From an uncultured Opitutia bacterium (GTDB taxonomy: Bacteria; Verrucomicrobiota; Verrucomicrobiia; Opitutales; Opitutaceae), in the NCBI GenBank assembly GCA_903827245.1, contig CAIKHO010000016.1, forward strand, positions 1 to 50,858: DNA of 50,858 nucleotides, read 5' to 3'. A program made the translations under genes and the position numbers. The notes under the pieces are model-generated. The model had not been told where the DNA came from. It saw only the letters and a list, made by a program, of their open reading frames with translations, and made no database searches. Every line of letters starts with the position of its first letter. The first letter of the stretch is position 1. Shown piece after piece: positions 27,691-38,294 of this stretch.

Positions 27691-29988
27691 TCAACGCGGC
27701 AGATCCACCCGGCGGGCGGAGTTGTTGCCGGGGGCGTCATAGAGCAGGATTTCCACCGAGGTGGCATCCGCGACCCGGGACACCGGGATTTCCAAGCTGA
27801 AGGACTCCTCCTGCCCGTCCAGAATACCGTCGACCGGCTGCTCCACGGTTTCATGGACGCCGTTGTTGAAATTGAATTCCGCACCCGAGAGAAGGGAAAG
27901 CGCATCCCGGCCATGGACGGTCAGGCGCAGGCTTCCGGCCTCACGCTGGACCGTGGCCTCGAGAATGGCGGGCGGTGTGCGGTCGACGACCAGGTCATCC
28001 GTTTCAAAGGTGGTAGTCAGGCGGTCGGGGGCCAGGCGTGGAGCCTGTTCGCTGGCCACGAGGCGGGTGAAATATACACCCTCGGGGAGATGGGAGGTGT
28101 CGAACTGCGCATAGGAATCGTGCGAGGCCACGGCCAGGTCCGTCCAGGCCGTGTCGCCGTCCCGACGCAGCGAAAAGGTATACGTCAGGTTATCGCCATC
28201 GGCATCGCTGATCGTCCAGAGCACGATCTGTATGCCGGTTTGCGGCACAATCTGGCTGCTGAGGAAGGAGCTCTTCTTTTTGTCGTCGGGACTGTCGCCG
28301 CCCGGGGAAGATCCCCGGCCGAGCAGCTGCGCGAGCGACACCACAGTCGACGCGGGCGAGTCCGGGGCCGGGATCAGGCCGTAGTTCGGTGACACCACGC
28401 GAAAGTCCACCAGCACCGGCCGATGATTCTGGGGCAGGTGAAACAACGTGGCCTTGTCGATCTCCGGTGCACCCGTGGCCGAACCCGCGAGTTGCACCCG
28501 CAGCTTCAAATACCGTCCGCGCAATGCTTCGCCGTGCCAGCCCCCGTCGCCGGTGGCGAGCGTGGACCAGCCGGACCAACCCTCGATCTCGTCGCTGCCG
28601 AAGTTGGTGTTCAATGCCAGCGTAAGCCGGGACGGATCAATCTCGCGCAGGCGGTTGAAACGCACCGCGCCAAGCGCACCCGGCGTGCCGAGGTCAAGGC
28701 GGCGGGTCTCGGCCGATCGTGGGCCGGTGGCCGAAAAATCGAGCAACGCGAATCCAGGGGCGTTGTTCTTTATCAGGAGAAAGCGGCCGGCCGAGGCATC
28801 CGTGGGGGCGAGGCCGTTGAGCTGCGCCGCCGCGCTGCCGGCGAAGGTGAGGCTGGTGCGCGTCGCGAGGTCATATCCGAGGACTTCGCCGGAGTCGCCG
28901 CCTGCGATCAGCAGCGTGTCGCCCCGGCGGGCCAGCCGGTAAAAAGCGAGATTGGCGCGGGTCACGAGGGTCTCGGGGAATCCGTTCGCCGGAAACCAGG
29001 CAAGGGTGCTGCGCCCGGAAAACTTATCCGCTGACGGCGGGGTAATGATCAGTTCCATCGCCGGTGGCTCAGGGGCGGCCGGTGCGCCCGGGCCGGCCGG
29101 CGCTTTCGGACGGTTGATGCGGGCCTCGCCGGTGCTGCCCGCAAACACGAGCGTAGCGTAGAGATCGCCGTTGGGTTGCGGGAGAAGATCCGTGACCTCT
29201 GCGTCGCGGTTTTCCTGCAGGATCGCCGGGGCGCCGCCGTCGCGCGGGAAGGCGTAGATGTTTCCCTTGGGCGCGGAGCCCGCAATCACGCGGCCGTCAG
29301 GCAGGCGGACGACACGGCGGATATTGCGGTCGCGAATCTCGCCGAAGAGGGTGATGCCATGATCGGCGAGCATCCGGGTGTCCGGCGTCTTGTCGGCCAC
29401 AATTCCGCCCGCGGCGAACTTGGCCGGATCAAGCCGGTAGAGACGGCCGGGATTGCCGGTCGCAACGAGGACCGTCTTGTCGTCCAGCACGAGCAGGTCA
29501 AAAATCGAGTCCACCGGCAGTGTCACGCGGGCCACCGGCTTGCCGTCCCGCAAAAGGTACAGCCCGCCGCGCGGCGAGGTGCCGGCGAGAAGGGTGCCGT
29601 CGGACAGGCGGCGCAGGGCGAACACGTGCGGGTCGTCCAGCTTGACGACGTCACGCGTGGCATAGGAGGAACGGGTCGCATCGAGGGTGACCTCAAAAAT
29701 CCTCCCGTCGGGCCCGGTGCCGACGAGCCATTTGCCGGCGTCGCCGGAAGGCTCGAGGCTCCAGAGCAGGTCGGCGGGGGCGGCGCCTTCCAGTTCGGTC
29801 AGCACCGGGCCTGCAACCAGGCGGCCGTCGGCCCGGGTCGCCAGTCCCTTGAGGCTGCGGCTCGGTACATCGCGGTAAAAATCGATTTCAAACTTCTTGG
29901 AGAGCGGATCGGCGCGAAGCAGGCCGGTGAAGCCGGCGCACAGGACGAGAAGGAAGGCAGGATTCCGCAGCGTGGAAGGAAAGGGCAT
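27691..29988 (-). CDS. secreted beta-propeller-like protein
   Basis: The 765-residue product starts at ATG 29988, giving a signal peptide (MPFPSTLRNPAFLLVLCAGFTG...A); the frame is open to 30102, but that would overlap the upstream gene. Residues ~40-400 contain repeated units of the type LPDGRVIAGSAPKGNIYAF, LSDGTLLAGTSPRGGLYLL and LLVATGNPGRLYRLDP, as in WD40/NHL-type propellers. The C-terminal third is beta-rich with ISDADGDNLTYTFSLRRDGD, like fibronectin/Ig or Y_Y_Y-type modules. The role is unknown; binding rather than catalysis is likely. It follows the S55-like protein gene by 41 bases. Confidence 0.8.
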   Translation of the reverse strand: MPFPSTLRNPAFLLVLCAGFTGLLRADPLSKKFEIDFYRDVPSRSLKGLATRADGRLVAGPVLTELEGAAPADLLWSLEPSGDAGKWLVGTGPDGRIFEVTLDATRSSYATRDVVKLDDPHVFALRRLSDGTLLAGTSPRGGLYLLRDGKPVARVTLPVDSIFDLLVLDDKTVLVATGNPGRLYRLDPAKFAAGGIVADKTPDTRMLADHGITLFGEIRDRNIRRVVRLPDGRVIAGSAPKGNIYAFPRDGGAPAILQENRDAEVTDLLPQPNGDLYATLVFAGSTGEARINRPKAPAGPGAPAAPEPPAMELIITPPSADKFSGRSTLAWFPANGFPETLVTRANLAFYRLARRGDTLLIAGGDSGEVLGYDLATRTSLTFAGSAAAQLNGLAPTDASAGRFLLIKNNAPGFALLDFSATGPRSAETRRLDLGTPGALGAVRFNRLREIDPSRLTLALNTNFGSDEIEGWSGWSTLATGDGGWHGEALRGRYLKLRVQLAGSATGAPEIDKATLFHLPQNHRPVLVDFRVVSPNYGLIPAPDSPASTVVSLAQLLGRGSSPGGDSPDDKKKSSFLSSQIVPQTGIQIVLWTISDADGDNLTYTFSLRRDGDTAWTDLAVASHDSYAQFDTSHLPEGVYFTRLVASEQAPRLAPDRLTTTFETDDLVVDRTPPAILEATVQREAGSLRLTVHGRDALSLLSGAEFNFNNGVHETVEQPVDGILDGQEESFSLEIPVSRVADATSVEILLYDAPGNNSARRVDLPR

Positions 29989-30029
29989 GGGATTGGAAGT
30001 GCGCGCCGCACGGACCGGCGCGCGGTGCG

Positions 30030-31817
30030 CTATTCCACGACCTGCAGCGGGCGCACCAGCTGGGCCGGGACGAGTTTTCCGGGCAGCAGATGCTTCTCCC
30101 ACAGCGGCACAAAGGTGTCGCGCTTCTGGTAGCGGGCTTCATCGGCGCCCCGCGCGATGCGCTCGAAGGAGCCCGGCAGATCCGGCGTCGCCGCGGTCTG
30201 GTCGGTGAAAACCGGCGTCTTCTCGACCACGACGAGGTACAGGCCGTCGGTATGGCGGTCGTCATTCAGGGCAGTGAGGTAGGCATCGAAGCTGCGGAGC
30301 TGGGCCGCCGGGATGGTCCGGGAATGCCCGGTCAATTCATCCAGCACGCGCCCGGGGGCGAGCACGACGTCGAGCGTCCGGCCCGTCCAGTCCGGGCTGA
30401 TCGCGAGCGGGACGATCTCGCGATGGCTTTCGCCCTGCCAGTCACGCCAGGCGACGGTCGCCTGGATGGTCTCGCCCGCGCGCGCCGTGGTGCGGGAGAG
30501 TTGAAAGCTGTCGAGGACCGCGGACGGATTTTGCGCGAGCGCCTCGACCGTGAACTTCACATGATCGGGGAAGGTTTTTTCGTAGGGATTCTGGAGATTG
30601 GCCGACAGGCTCTGGACGAAGTCGCCGAGACCCTGGGCGAACGCCTGCGGGCCGGCATAAAGCGTCTCGCTCGCCAAGGCCTGCCCGGCGGGAAAGGCCA
30701 CGTCGCTGGTCAGGCGGAATCCCTCGGACAAGCCGGCCTCGTTGGAGCTGAGGATGGCCTGGGTCACGCCCGCCGCGACGACCGCGGGTGTGAGCTGGGC
30801 TTGGCGGACGACGGAAAAATGCAGCGTGCGGGTTTCGTGATGGGAGGAGGTGACGGCCACTTCCACCGGGATCATCGCAGGCCCGGCGCCCAAGGTGCCG
30901 GCGATCGCGGACAGGCGGTCCTGGGCAATGGTACCGATGACCGCGCCCGTGTTGGCCACCTTGATCGACTGCAGGTTTGAGGGAAGAATGGTGACGATCT
31001 CCGCCTCGCACATGGGAAGATCCACATCGCCCAGTGCGAGCAAGGGATGGCCGAACGCCGTCACGCGCTTTCCCTCAATCCGCGAAACCGTGCCGGTGCC
31101 GGCGAGCGTGATATCGCCCGTGGAAAGGGCGACGGAGACGGCGGACCCGGGGACGAGCGGGGTGCTGGCGGTGACGGAAGACACGGCGCCGGTTTCGCTG
31201 CCACCGAGCGCACTCGTACCGAGACCGAGCGCGGCGAAGCGCGGGGCGAACAGTTCCGCCACGGCGGGACTCAAGCCGCTGAAAGTGAAGACCGGCTGAA
31301 GGGGCTGATAGCCTGAACCCGACGTCAAAGTCGCGGAAGAAGCGGCGACAGACCGGGAGGAGCCTACGCGTGATTGCACCTCGGCGAGATCGGCCGCCGG
31401 GGTAAACCCGGCATAGTGGACGGTCTCGAAGCGCTGCACCTGGTAGCTCAGGGCGCCGGCCAGGCGGCCATCGATGTAGAGCGGGCTGCCGCTCATGCCC
31501 GCGACGGCGCCCATGTTCTGGACGCGCGGATCATTGAGCTCGCAGATGATCATCGCCTTGCCTGGGCCGATGGCATTCTGGACGACACCGGTGACCTCGA
31601 CGGCAAACGGCTCGGGCTGCCGGCCGCGAAATACGGTCCAGACTTCGCCTTTCATGCCGGGCTTGAGCTCGGAAAGGGGAAATAACGGCGCGTCCACCGG
31701 CTGGTCCGCCGCGCGCAACGCGGAGATATCCATGAAGACTGCGACGAAACCGCAAAGGACGCCGGCGAAAATCGCCCGGCATGGGGCGGTTGGTGTCTTC
31801 TGGCGAAAAAAAATCAT
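30030..31817 (-). CDS. SpoIVB peptidase S55-like protein
   Basis: The 595-residue product has an N-terminal hydrophobic segment ([13 protein letters not shown]) and probably works outside the cytoplasm. It carries [21 protein letters not shown] and [19 protein letters not shown] (candidate serines 109/111), then [18 protein letters not shown] (His257) and [16 protein letters not shown]. These match the SpoIVB S55 serine-protease-like family. In SpoIVB the His segment precedes the Ser motif; here the order is reversed. Whether it is an active protease is not shown. Its start overlaps the hemL stop by 4 bases. Confidence 0.85.
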   Translation of the reverse strand: MIFFRQKTPTAPCRAIFAGVLCGFVAVFMDISALRAADQPVDAPLFPLSELKPGMKGEVWTVFRGRQPEPFAVEVTGVVQNAIGPGKAMIICELNDPRVQNMGAVAGMSGSPLYIDGRLAGALSYQVQRFETVHYAGFTPAADLAEVQSRVGSSRSVAASSATLTSGSGYQPLQPVFTFSGLSPAVAELFAPRFAALGLGTSALGGSETGAVSSVTASTPLVPGSAVSVALSTGDITLAGTGTVSRIEGKRVTAFGHPLLALGDVDLPMCEAEIVTILPSNLQSIKVANTGAVIGTIAQDRLSAIAGTLGAGPAMIPVEVAVTSSHHETRTLHFSVVRQAQLTPAVVAAGVTQAILSSNEAGLSEGFRLTSDVAFPAGQALASETLYAGPQAFAQGLGDFVQSLSANLQNPYEKTFPDHVKFTVEALAQNPSAVLDSFQLSRTTARAGETIQATVAWRDWQGESHREIVPLAISPDWTGRTLDVVLAPGRVLDELTGHSRTIPAAQLRSFDAYLTALNDDRHTDGLYLVVVEKTPVFTDQTAATPDLPGSFERIARGADEARYQKRDTFVPLWEKHLLPGKLVPAQLVRPLQVVE

Positions 31818-33097
31818 AGTTCCTTGATGGCGCCGGTCATGACTTCACAGGCGCGGGCGATGGCGGATCCCTCGTGGGCGGTGCTCAGGAAAACTGTCTC
31901 ATAGGCGCTGGGAGGCAAGTAGACACCGTCGCGCAGGCAGGCGTGGAAAAACCGGGCGAAGAGCTTCGCGTCAGCCTGCAGGGCGGTGGCATAGTCCCTG
32001 ACGGGTGTGGACGTGAAAAAGATACTTAACATCGAGCCGAATTGGGGGACCTGAACGGGCAGGCCCTTGGCGCGCGCGGCAGACAGCACCGCGTCGCGCA
32101 ACTGGCTGCCGAGCCGGTCGAGGCGGGCGTAGGGATCTTGTTCCTCCAGCAGCCGCAGGCCCGCGATGCCGGCGGCCATGGCGAGCGGGTTCCCGCTCAG
32201 GGTACCGGCCTGGTAGACGGGCCCGAGGGGCGCCAGCTGGTCCATGATGTCGGCGCGCCCGCCGAACGCTCCCACCGGAAGGCCGCCCCCGATGATTTTG
32301 CCGAGGCAGGTAAGGTCGGGCTCGATTTTTTCGACGGCCTGGACGCCGCCGGCAGAAATCCGGAAGCCAGTCATCACCTCGTCGAAAATCAGCACGGCGC
32401 CGTGGGCGGTGCACGCCGCACGCAAGTGGAGCAGGTATCCGGGCTCCGCGCGGATGAATCCGACATTGCCCATGTAAGGCTCGACGATGACACCGGCGAT
32501 CTTGCCCGGGTTGGCGGCGAAGGCGGCGTCGAGCGCGGCGGGATCGTTGAACGGCAGCACGATCGTTTCCTGGGCAAACGCGGCGGGGATGCCGGCGCTG
32601 TCGGGATGCCCGTGCGTGAGGGCGCCCGAGCCCGCCTTGATGAGCAGCGAGTCCGAGTGGCCGTGATAGCAGCCGGAAAACTTGATCAGCTTGTCGCGCC
32701 CGGTGAAGCCGCGCGCGAGCCGGACGGCCGACATGGTCGCCTCGGTGCCGCTGTTGCACATGCGCACCTTTCGGATCGAGGGCACCAGGCGCACAATCAG
32801 CTCCGCCATCTCGACCTCGTAGGGATTGGGGGTGCCGAAGGACGTGCCGCTTTCGAGGGCGGTGGCGATGGCCGCGCGGATCCGCGGGTGGTTGTGCCCG
32901 TGGATGGCCGGCCCCCAGGTGCAGACGAAATCGATCAGCTCGCGGTCATCGGCGGTGATGAGCGTCGCGCCATGCGCCGCCTTCACGAAGAACGGCGCTC
33001 CGCCGACGGAGCGAAAGGCCCGCACGGGCGAGTTTACACCACCGGGGATGAGCTGTTTGGCGCGGGCGAAGAGGGAGTCGGAGATTGGGTTTAGCAC
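31814..33097 (-). CDS. hemL: glutamate-1-semialdehyde 2,1-aminomutase
   Basis: The 427-residue PLP enzyme turns glutamate-1-semialdehyde into 5-aminolevulinate in the C5 tetrapyrrole pathway. Signature segments are [58 protein letters not shown] and [16 protein letters not shown] (PLP lysine in LGK). Length equals the family norm. The frame is open to 33331, but the extra residues overlap the VOC gene. The start is taken as GTG 33097 ([15 protein letters not shown]), without a strong ribosome site. It lies in the run nadE-VOC-hemL-S55-propeller. Confidence 0.95.
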   Translation of the reverse strand: MLNPISDSLFARAKQLIPGGVNSPVRAFRSVGGAPFFVKAAHGATLITADDRELIDFVCTWGPAIHGHNHPRIRAAIATALESGTSFGTPNPYEVEMAELIVRLVPSIRKVRMCNSGTEATMSAVRLARGFTGRDKLIKFSGCYHGHSDSLLIKAGSGALTHGHPDSAGIPAAFAQETIVLPFNDPAALDAAFAANPGKIAGVIVEPYMGNVGFIRAEPGYLLHLRAACTAHGAVLIFDEVMTGFRISAGGVQAVEKIEPDLTCLGKIIGGGLPVGAFGGRADIMDQLAPLGPVYQAGTLSGNPLAMAAGIAGLRLLEEQDPYARLDRLGSQLRDAVLSAARAKGLPVQVPQFGSMLSIFFTSTPVRDYATALQADAKLFARFFHACLRDGVYLPPSAYETVFLSTAHEGSAIARACEVMTGAIKEL

Positions 33098-33111
33098 GGT
33101 GAAAGATCTGG

Positions 33112-33465
33112 TTAACGAAGTCCACGGTCGCCGATGCACAGCAGGTTTCCCTCGGGATCCTTGCCGTTGCAGAAAGTCGAATGCGGCGTCCGGTGAATGG
33201 CGCCGAGCCGGAGGCCGCGACGCTCCAGCAGGGCCTTGGTCTTGGCGACGTGTTTCACGCCGAAGACAATCTTGGCCGCCGCACGGCGAAAATCGACCGT
33301 TTTCGACGCTTGGTGCAGCGCGATGTTGCACCCGCCCGCGCCGAGCTCGATCCAGCCCTTCTCCGGCGGAGCGACCGGCTTGAGCTCGAAGACGCGCTGG
33401 TAAAACTCGGCGGTTTTCTCGATGTTTTTGACGTAGAGGACGATGCGTGTGACCGGTGCCAGCAT
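33112..33465 (-). CDS. VOC (glyoxalase-fold) family protein
   Basis: The 117-residue product is one vicinal-oxygen-chelate module: [24 protein letters not shown] at the start, [15 protein letters not shown] in the middle, and [15 protein letters not shown] at the end, the usual betaalphabetabetabeta layout. The metal-ligand pattern is not complete enough to name a substrate. It lies 5 bases after nadE and 14 bases before hemL, so it is part of that operon. Confidence 0.88.
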   Translation of the reverse strand: MLAPVTRIVLYVKNIEKTAEFYQRVFELKPVAPPEKGWIELGAGGCNIALHQASKTVDFRRAAAKIVFGVKHVAKTKALLERRGLRLGAIHRTPHSTFCNGKDPEGNLLCIGDRGLR

Positions 33466-33470
33466 GGGAT

Positions 33471-35168
33471 TCAGCTCACGTACTTCTGCACAATGGGGAT
33501 CCGGCGGCCGACGCCGAAAGCGAGGGGAGTGATCTTCAATCCAGGCGCGGCCTGCTTCCGCTTGTATTCGTTCAGATCGACCTTGCGGACGACGTCCTTC
33601 ACGACGGCCTCGGCAAAACCTTGCGCGATCAGGTCGCGGGAAGACAGCCCCTCCTCGACATAGCCCTTCAGGATGGCGTCGAGCACATCGTAGGGCGGCA
33701 GACTGTCCTGGTCGATCTGGTCCGGCCGCAACTCGGCGCTGGGCGGCTTGTCGATGCTGGACTGGGGGATGGGCGGTGTGCGGCCCGCCCGGCGCGCGTC
33801 GGCGTTGATCCAGTTGGCGAGGGCGTAGACCTGGGTCTTGAACAGGTCGGAGATGACCGCCAGGCCGCCGGCCATGTCGCCGTACAAGGTGCAGTAGCCG
33901 ACTGCGATTTCGCTCTTGTTACCAGTGGTGAGGAGCAGCGCCGCGAACTTGTTGGAGAGAGCCATCATGATCACGCCACGCACCCGCGCCTGGATATTTT
34001 CCTCGGTGACGTCAGGCCGGTGGCCGCTGAAGATCGGGCCGAGCGTCTGCTCGAAGGCGGAGACCGCGGCGGTGATGGGAATGGTCTCGAAGCGAATGCC
34101 GAGGTTTTCCGCGAGGATGCGGGCGTCGTCCCGGGAGTGCTGGGACGAGATCAGCGAAGGCTGGGAAACCCCGATGACATTTTCCGGGCCAAAGGCGGCC
34201 GCGGCAATCACACCGACGACGGCGGAATCGATTCCGCCGGAAAGGGCGATCAGGGCGCGCTTGAAGCCGCATTTGCGGGCGTAGTCGCGCAGGCCCAGGG
34301 TGAGCGCGGCAAAGATGTCCGCCATCTCGGGCTGGTCGAAGGAGGGATGCAGGAGCGAAGGAACGGCCACGGCAGGTGCGGCCACCGTCCCGGGGCCGGT
34401 CGCGAGGATCTCCACGACCCGCAACTCCTCGGCAAAGGCGGCCAGGCCGGCCGTGATCCGGCCCGTGGCATCGCTCACCAGCGAACGACCGTCAAAGACC
34501 AGTTCGTCATCGCCGCCCACGGCATTGACGTAGGCGAGGGGGCAGCCGAGCAGCTTGGCCGCATCGGTCACGAGCGTCTGGCGCACACCGCCCTTGTCAT
34601 TATTCCAGGGGCTGGCCGAAAGATTGACCACGAGGTCGCATTTCTGGCCGGCGAGCTGCCGCACCGGGTCCAGCCCGTGATAGAGCCGCCGCGTGCTGAT
34701 CATGGGATGCGTCCAGATGTCCTCGCAGATGGTGATGCCGATGCGCAGGCCGGCATGGGTCACGACCGTGGGCTGCGGCGCGGGCTCGAAATACCGGTCC
34801 TCGTCGAACACATCATAGGTCGGCAACAGGCACTTGGCAGCGACCGAGACAATCCGTCCGCGATGGCAGAAGGCGGCGGCATTGTAGTAGGGCCGGCCGC
34901 GGCCGGACGGATTCGTTTCAACCGTGCCCACTAGCGCCGGTACCTCGCCGATCGCGGCGGCGATCGTGCGCATCGACTCCTCGACATCGGGCACGAAGCG
35001 GCGCTTGAACAAAAGATCCCGCGGGGGGTAGCCGCAGACGATCAGCTCGGGGTAAACCACCAGTTCGGCGCCGACCGCCACCAGGGCGTCATAGGCGGCG
35101 AGGATGAGCCGGCGGTTGCCGGCGAGGTCTCCGACGGTGGGGTTGAGCTGGGCGAGGCCGATGCGCAT
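33471..35168 (-). CDS. nadE: glutamine-dependent NAD+ synthetase
   Basis: The 565-residue enzyme amidates nicotinate adenine dinucleotide to NAD+. The N-terminal nitrilase-type glutaminase carries Glu in [16 protein letters not shown], Lys in [16 protein letters not shown] and the nucleophile Cys in ITICEDIW. The C-terminal ATP-pyrophosphatase domain has [11 protein letters not shown] and [18 protein letters not shown]. The start is ATG 35168 ([14 protein letters not shown]); the open frame extends to 35222 without similarity. It is the first gene of the minus-strand run and is divergent from the TolC-like gene. Confidence 0.97.
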   Translation of the reverse strand: MRIGLAQLNPTVGDLAGNRRLILAAYDALVAVGAELVVYPELIVCGYPPRDLLFKRRFVPDVEESMRTIAAAIGEVPALVGTVETNPSGRGRPYYNAAAFCHRGRIVSVAAKCLLPTYDVFDEDRYFEPAPQPTVVTHAGLRIGITICEDIWTHPMISTRRLYHGLDPVRQLAGQKCDLVVNLSASPWNNDKGGVRQTLVTDAAKLLGCPLAYVNAVGGDDELVFDGRSLVSDATGRITAGLAAFAEELRVVEILATGPGTVAAPAVAVPSLLHPSFDQPEMADIFAALTLGLRDYARKCGFKRALIALSGGIDSAVVGVIAAAAFGPENVIGVSQPSLISSQHSRDDARILAENLGIRFETIPITAAVSAFEQTLGPIFSGHRPDVTEENIQARVRGVIMMALSNKFAALLLTTGNKSEIAVGYCTLYGDMAGGLAVISDLFKTQVYALANWINADARRAGRTPPIPQSSIDKPPSAELRPDQIDQDSLPPYDVLDAILKGYVEEGLSSRDLIAQGFAEAVVKDVVRKVDLNEYKRKQAAPGLKITPLAFGVGRRIPIVQKYVS

Positions 35169-35266
35169 GAAAGTGAGGGGCCGGAAAACGTGAACGTCTT
35201 TATGCGACCTGACAACTCGCAAGGCTTGCGCTGGTCCGGGCCGGCAGGATTTGCTGTCGTTTTCTC

Positions 35267-36586
35267 ATGCGATCCAAACTCCCTTATCTGGCGCTGCTGG
35301 GACTGATGACAGCGTTGACCAAGACGGTGGCTGGCGCCAGCGAGGCCGCCGCCCTCACGCTGGAGGACGCGTTGCGCTCGGCCGAACAGGTGAACACGGG
35401 CGTACTGCTCGGCCGCGAGGGCGTGGCCCAGGCCCAGGAACAAGCCAACCAGACGCGCGCCGGTGTGCTGCCCAATGTGGGCCTGAGCGCGCAGCAGCGG
35501 CGGACGTCCGCGGTCACCATCGCGAATAACACCGCGGTCGCCGGTGCGGCGGCAAATCGCTTTGATGGCAACCTGACGGGCAGTTTCGATATCCTTAACC
35601 CCCAGCAGCTGTCCGCGCTGCGCGCCGCACACACGGGGGTTGACGTGGCGGGATTTGACTATCGCACGAGCATCCAGGTCGCGCTGACGAGCGTGGCGCA
35701 GACGTATTTCACCCATCTCCGCGACCTTCACCGCATCCCGCTGCTCGACGACACGGTGTCACGGGCGCGCCAGCTGCTCGACCTCGCGGTCAACCAGCTC
35801 TCGGCCGGGGTCGCGACGCAAATTGACGTCACGCGGGCCAAGTCGGAGCTCGCCCAGGCCGAGCAGGCCCGCCTGCAGCAGGATACCGTGGTCTACCAAA
35901 GCGAGCTGGCGCTGAAACGCCTGCTCAACCTCGAAACCGCGGGTACCTTGCAGCTGGCGGATTTCACGGTCCGCCGGGCCGCCGCCGGGGAGTATGCGGC
36001 CGCGGACGAGCAGGCGGCTTACCGGCAGCGAGCCGATTGGCTGTCGGCCCAAAAGGCGCTGGAGCGCGCGAAGCTCGACGTGCGCACAGCGCGTCTCGAG
36101 CGACTGCCAGACTTGTCGCTGGCGGGCCAGTACGGCTATACAGGGACGGAATTCGACGACGGCGGCAAGCAGACGGGCTGGTTTGCCGGCGCGATTGTGT
36201 CCGTCCCGGTGTTCAACGGCTTGAGGACCGGCGCCGACCGCCGGCTCGCCCTGTCCCGGCAGCGGGCGCAGGAATACCGGCTGCGGGACCTCGAGCTCCA
36301 GATTTCGGCCGAGATCCGGCTGGCGCTGCAGGATGCCGGCTCGCGCTTCCGCCAGATCGCCGTGGCGGAGACGGGACTGCAACTCGGCCAGGAAGAACTG
36401 CGACTGGCCCGCGTGCGCTTCGAGCAGGGCGTGGCCGACAACCGCGAGGTCATCGACGCCCAGAACACCCTCGCCCTGGCCAGCGACAACTACAACGAGG
36501 CCATCTACCAGTATAACCTCAGTCGGCTGGAGCTGGCGCGGGTCCGGGGCGATGTGCGGGGCATCCTGGCGGAAAAGACGGAATGA
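35267..36586 (+). CDS. TolC-family outer membrane protein
   Basis: The 439-residue product has an N-terminal signal-like segment, then two copies of the TolC helical-hairpin architecture: LTLEDALRSAEQVN and QANQTRAGVLPNVGLSAQQR early, and SVAQTYFTHLRDLHRI, KALERAKLDVRTARLERLPDLSLAGQYG and LARVRFEQGVADNREVIDAQNTLA later. Such proteins form trimeric channels for efflux or type I secretion. No inner-membrane pump or adaptor gene is adjacent, so its partner must be elsewhere. Its stop overlaps the maf start as ATGA. Confidence 0.93.
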   Translation: MRSKLPYLALLGLMTALTKTVAGASEAAALTLEDALRSAEQVNTGVLLGREGVAQAQEQANQTRAGVLPNVGLSAQQRRTSAVTIANNTAVAGAAANRFDGNLTGSFDILNPQQLSALRAAHTGVDVAGFDYRTSIQVALTSVAQTYFTHLRDLHRIPLLDDTVSRARQLLDLAVNQLSAGVATQIDVTRAKSELAQAEQARLQQDTVVYQSELALKRLLNLETAGTLQLADFTVRRAAAGEYAAADEQAAYRQRADWLSAQKALERAKLDVRTARLERLPDLSLAGQYGYTGTEFDDGGKQTGWFAGAIVSVPVFNGLRTGADRRLALSRQRAQEYRLRDLELQISAEIRLALQDAGSRFRQIAVAETGLQLGQEELRLARVRFEQGVADNREVIDAQNTLALASDNYNEAIYQYNLSRLELARVRGDVRGILAEKTE

Positions 36587-37188
36587 GCGGATCCCCGCGC
36601 CTGATCCTGGCCTCGGCTTCGCCCCGGCGGCGCGAACTTCTGGTGAGCCTCGGCGTGGCCTTTGAGGTCATCCCCGCCGAGGTCGTCGAGCACGAGGATC
36701 CGGCCTCCGACCCGCGCCTGATGGTCGCTCACAACGCCGCCTTGAAGGCGGACTGGGTGGCCGCGCGGCACCCCGAAGCCTTGGTTCTCGGTGCCGACAC
36801 CACCGTCTTCATCGATGGAACTGTGCTCAACAAACCGGCCGATTTGGCGGAGGCGCGGGCGATGCTCCGTCGCCTGAGCGGCCGCATCCATACGGTCTTC
36901 ACCGGCCTGGCGCTGAGGCGATCAATCGACGGCGTGCGGGTGGATGAAGGGGTCGCGAGCGAGGTGACCTTCAAGGCGCTGCAGGAGGACGATATCACCC
37001 GGTACCTCGCGCTCGTGCACGTGCTGGACAAGGCCGGCGCCTATGCGATCCAGGAGTATGGGGACCTCATTGTGGCCGGCCGCTCCGGCTCGCTGAGCAA
37101 CATTATCGGGCTGCCGCTCGAAACGACGAAACAAATTTTGACGAGATGCGGTCTGACCGCTACCTTCCCGCCTCAACCGCCAGCATGA
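36583..37188 (+). CDS. maf: Maf-like nucleotide pyrophosphatase
   Basis: The 201-residue cytoplasmic product shows LILASASPRRRELL, a LVLGADTTVFIDG segment and AYAIQEYGDLIVAGRSGSLSNIIGLPLE. These mark the Maf/HAM1 family, which hydrolyses non-canonical or modified nucleotides and is linked to septum inhibition. Length is standard. It overlaps the TolC-like gene by 4 bases upstream and the TonB-like gene by 4 bases downstream. Confidence 0.95.
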   Translation: MSGSPRLILASASPRRRELLVSLGVAFEVIPAEVVEHEDPASDPRLMVAHNAALKADWVAARHPEALVLGADTTVFIDGTVLNKPADLAEARAMLRRLSGRIHTVFTGLALRRSIDGVRVDEGVASEVTFKALQEDDITRYLALVHVLDKAGAYAIQEYGDLIVAGRSGSLSNIIGLPLETTKQILTRCGLTATFPPQPPA

Positions 37189-38294
37189 GTTCCGTCCTAT
37201 CCGCACCACCCGAACGCCCGCGCCGGCGCATGGCCGTGCCGCGGTTTTCCAAGGACCCCGATGTCCGGTCCGTCCAGGTGGGCGTGGTCGCGACGATCAT
37301 CATTCACCTGCTGCTCCTGCTCCTGATGCCCGAGATGTTCCGGAACGACATGACCGGCATTGTGCGGCCGACCACTGCCAAGCCGCAGTTCAACATCGAG
37401 ATCGCCCCCGAGACCTTCACGCAGCCGAAGCCGCCCGATCCGTTCAAGTTTGTGGAGACGAATCCGGACGCGCCGGACAACCCACCCGACAAGACCAATA
37501 ATTTCGGCGCGCAGAACCAGCAGGTGGCGCAGGAAAAGCCCACGCCTGACAGCAAGAGCGACCGGCCGGCCATCGAGGGCCAGAAGGACATCCAGTCGAC
37601 GCAGATCGTGGACGGGCGCCTGATGCAGCCGAATACGCCGAAGGATGCGGCCCCTCCCGTGGTGACTCCGCCGGCCACACAGACGGTGGAGGCGCCCAAG
37701 CGGGAGCAGGATCCGCTGACCGGCTTTGAAAAGGCCACCGGCGAGAGCAAAGATAGCATCGGCACCAACGTCGCCAAGGTGCCCGAGCGGGCCGAGGACG
37801 TGCCGGAAAAGGTCGAGGGCGCAAAGGATGCGCCCTTGGTCCAGGGCGCCACGGCGACGACCATCAATATCGACCCCAAGCGGCCCCAACCCCGGCCCCA
37901 ACTCGTCAAGAATGTCCGCCCGGCCATCTTCCAGGAAAACAAGATCGGCACGATGAACATCGGCCCGGTGGCCTACGACGCCAAGTGGAGCAACTACGGC
38001 AAGTACCTCCAGACGATGATCGAGGCCATCCAGGCGCGCTGGGACGATTTGATCGCGGCCAGCCGGCACTATCCCCAGCAGGGCAGCCGCGTGAGCGTAA
38101 CTTTCGTCATCGATTCGGAGGGCAAGATCGCCACCATCCGCACTGTCGACGGGGACGCGGGCGAGCTGGCGACCAACTGGTGCGTGACGGCGATCAGCCC
38201 CAGCCAGGATTTTTCCTACGGCGTCTGGACCGACGACATGAAGGCGCTGCTTGGCGAAAAGCAGGAGCTCACCTTCACCTTCCTTTATCGGTGA
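37185..38294 (+). CDS. TonB-like energy transducer
   Basis: The 369-residue product begins at ATG 37185, overlapping maf as ATGA; an earlier in-frame ATG is at 37146. A cytoplasmic Arg-rich start is followed by a single helix (VGVVATIIIHLLLLLLMP, ~30-50), a long Pro/Lys/Asp-rich linker (~60-260) and a C-terminal beta domain with SRVSVTFVIDSEGKIATIRTV, as in TonB C-terminal domains. It would span the periplasm and pass proton-motive energy to the outer membrane. No ExbB/ExbD is adjacent; such a pair is at 48469-49685. The outer-membrane partner cannot be named. Confidence 0.82.
   Translation: MSSVLSAPPERPRRRMAVPRFSKDPDVRSVQVGVVATIIIHLLLLLLMPEMFRNDMTGIVRPTTAKPQFNIEIAPETFTQPKPPDPFKFVETNPDAPDNPPDKTNNFGAQNQQVAQEKPTPDSKSDRPAIEGQKDIQSTQIVDGRLMQPNTPKDAAPPVVTPPATQTVEAPKREQDPLTGFEKATGESKDSIGTNVAKVPERAEDVPEKVEGAKDAPLVQGATATTINIDPKRPQPRPQLVKNVRPAIFQENKIGTMNIGPVAYDAKWSNYGKYLQTMIEAIQARWDDLIAASRHYPQQGSRVSVTFVIDSEGKIATIRTVDGDAGELATNWCVTAISPSQDFSYGVWTDDMKALLGEKQELTFTFLYR

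Noticed and set aside
31814-33331. Longer hemL starting at 33331
   Set aside because: The extra 78 residues overlap the VOC gene and look like out-of-frame sequence; family length supports a start at 33097.
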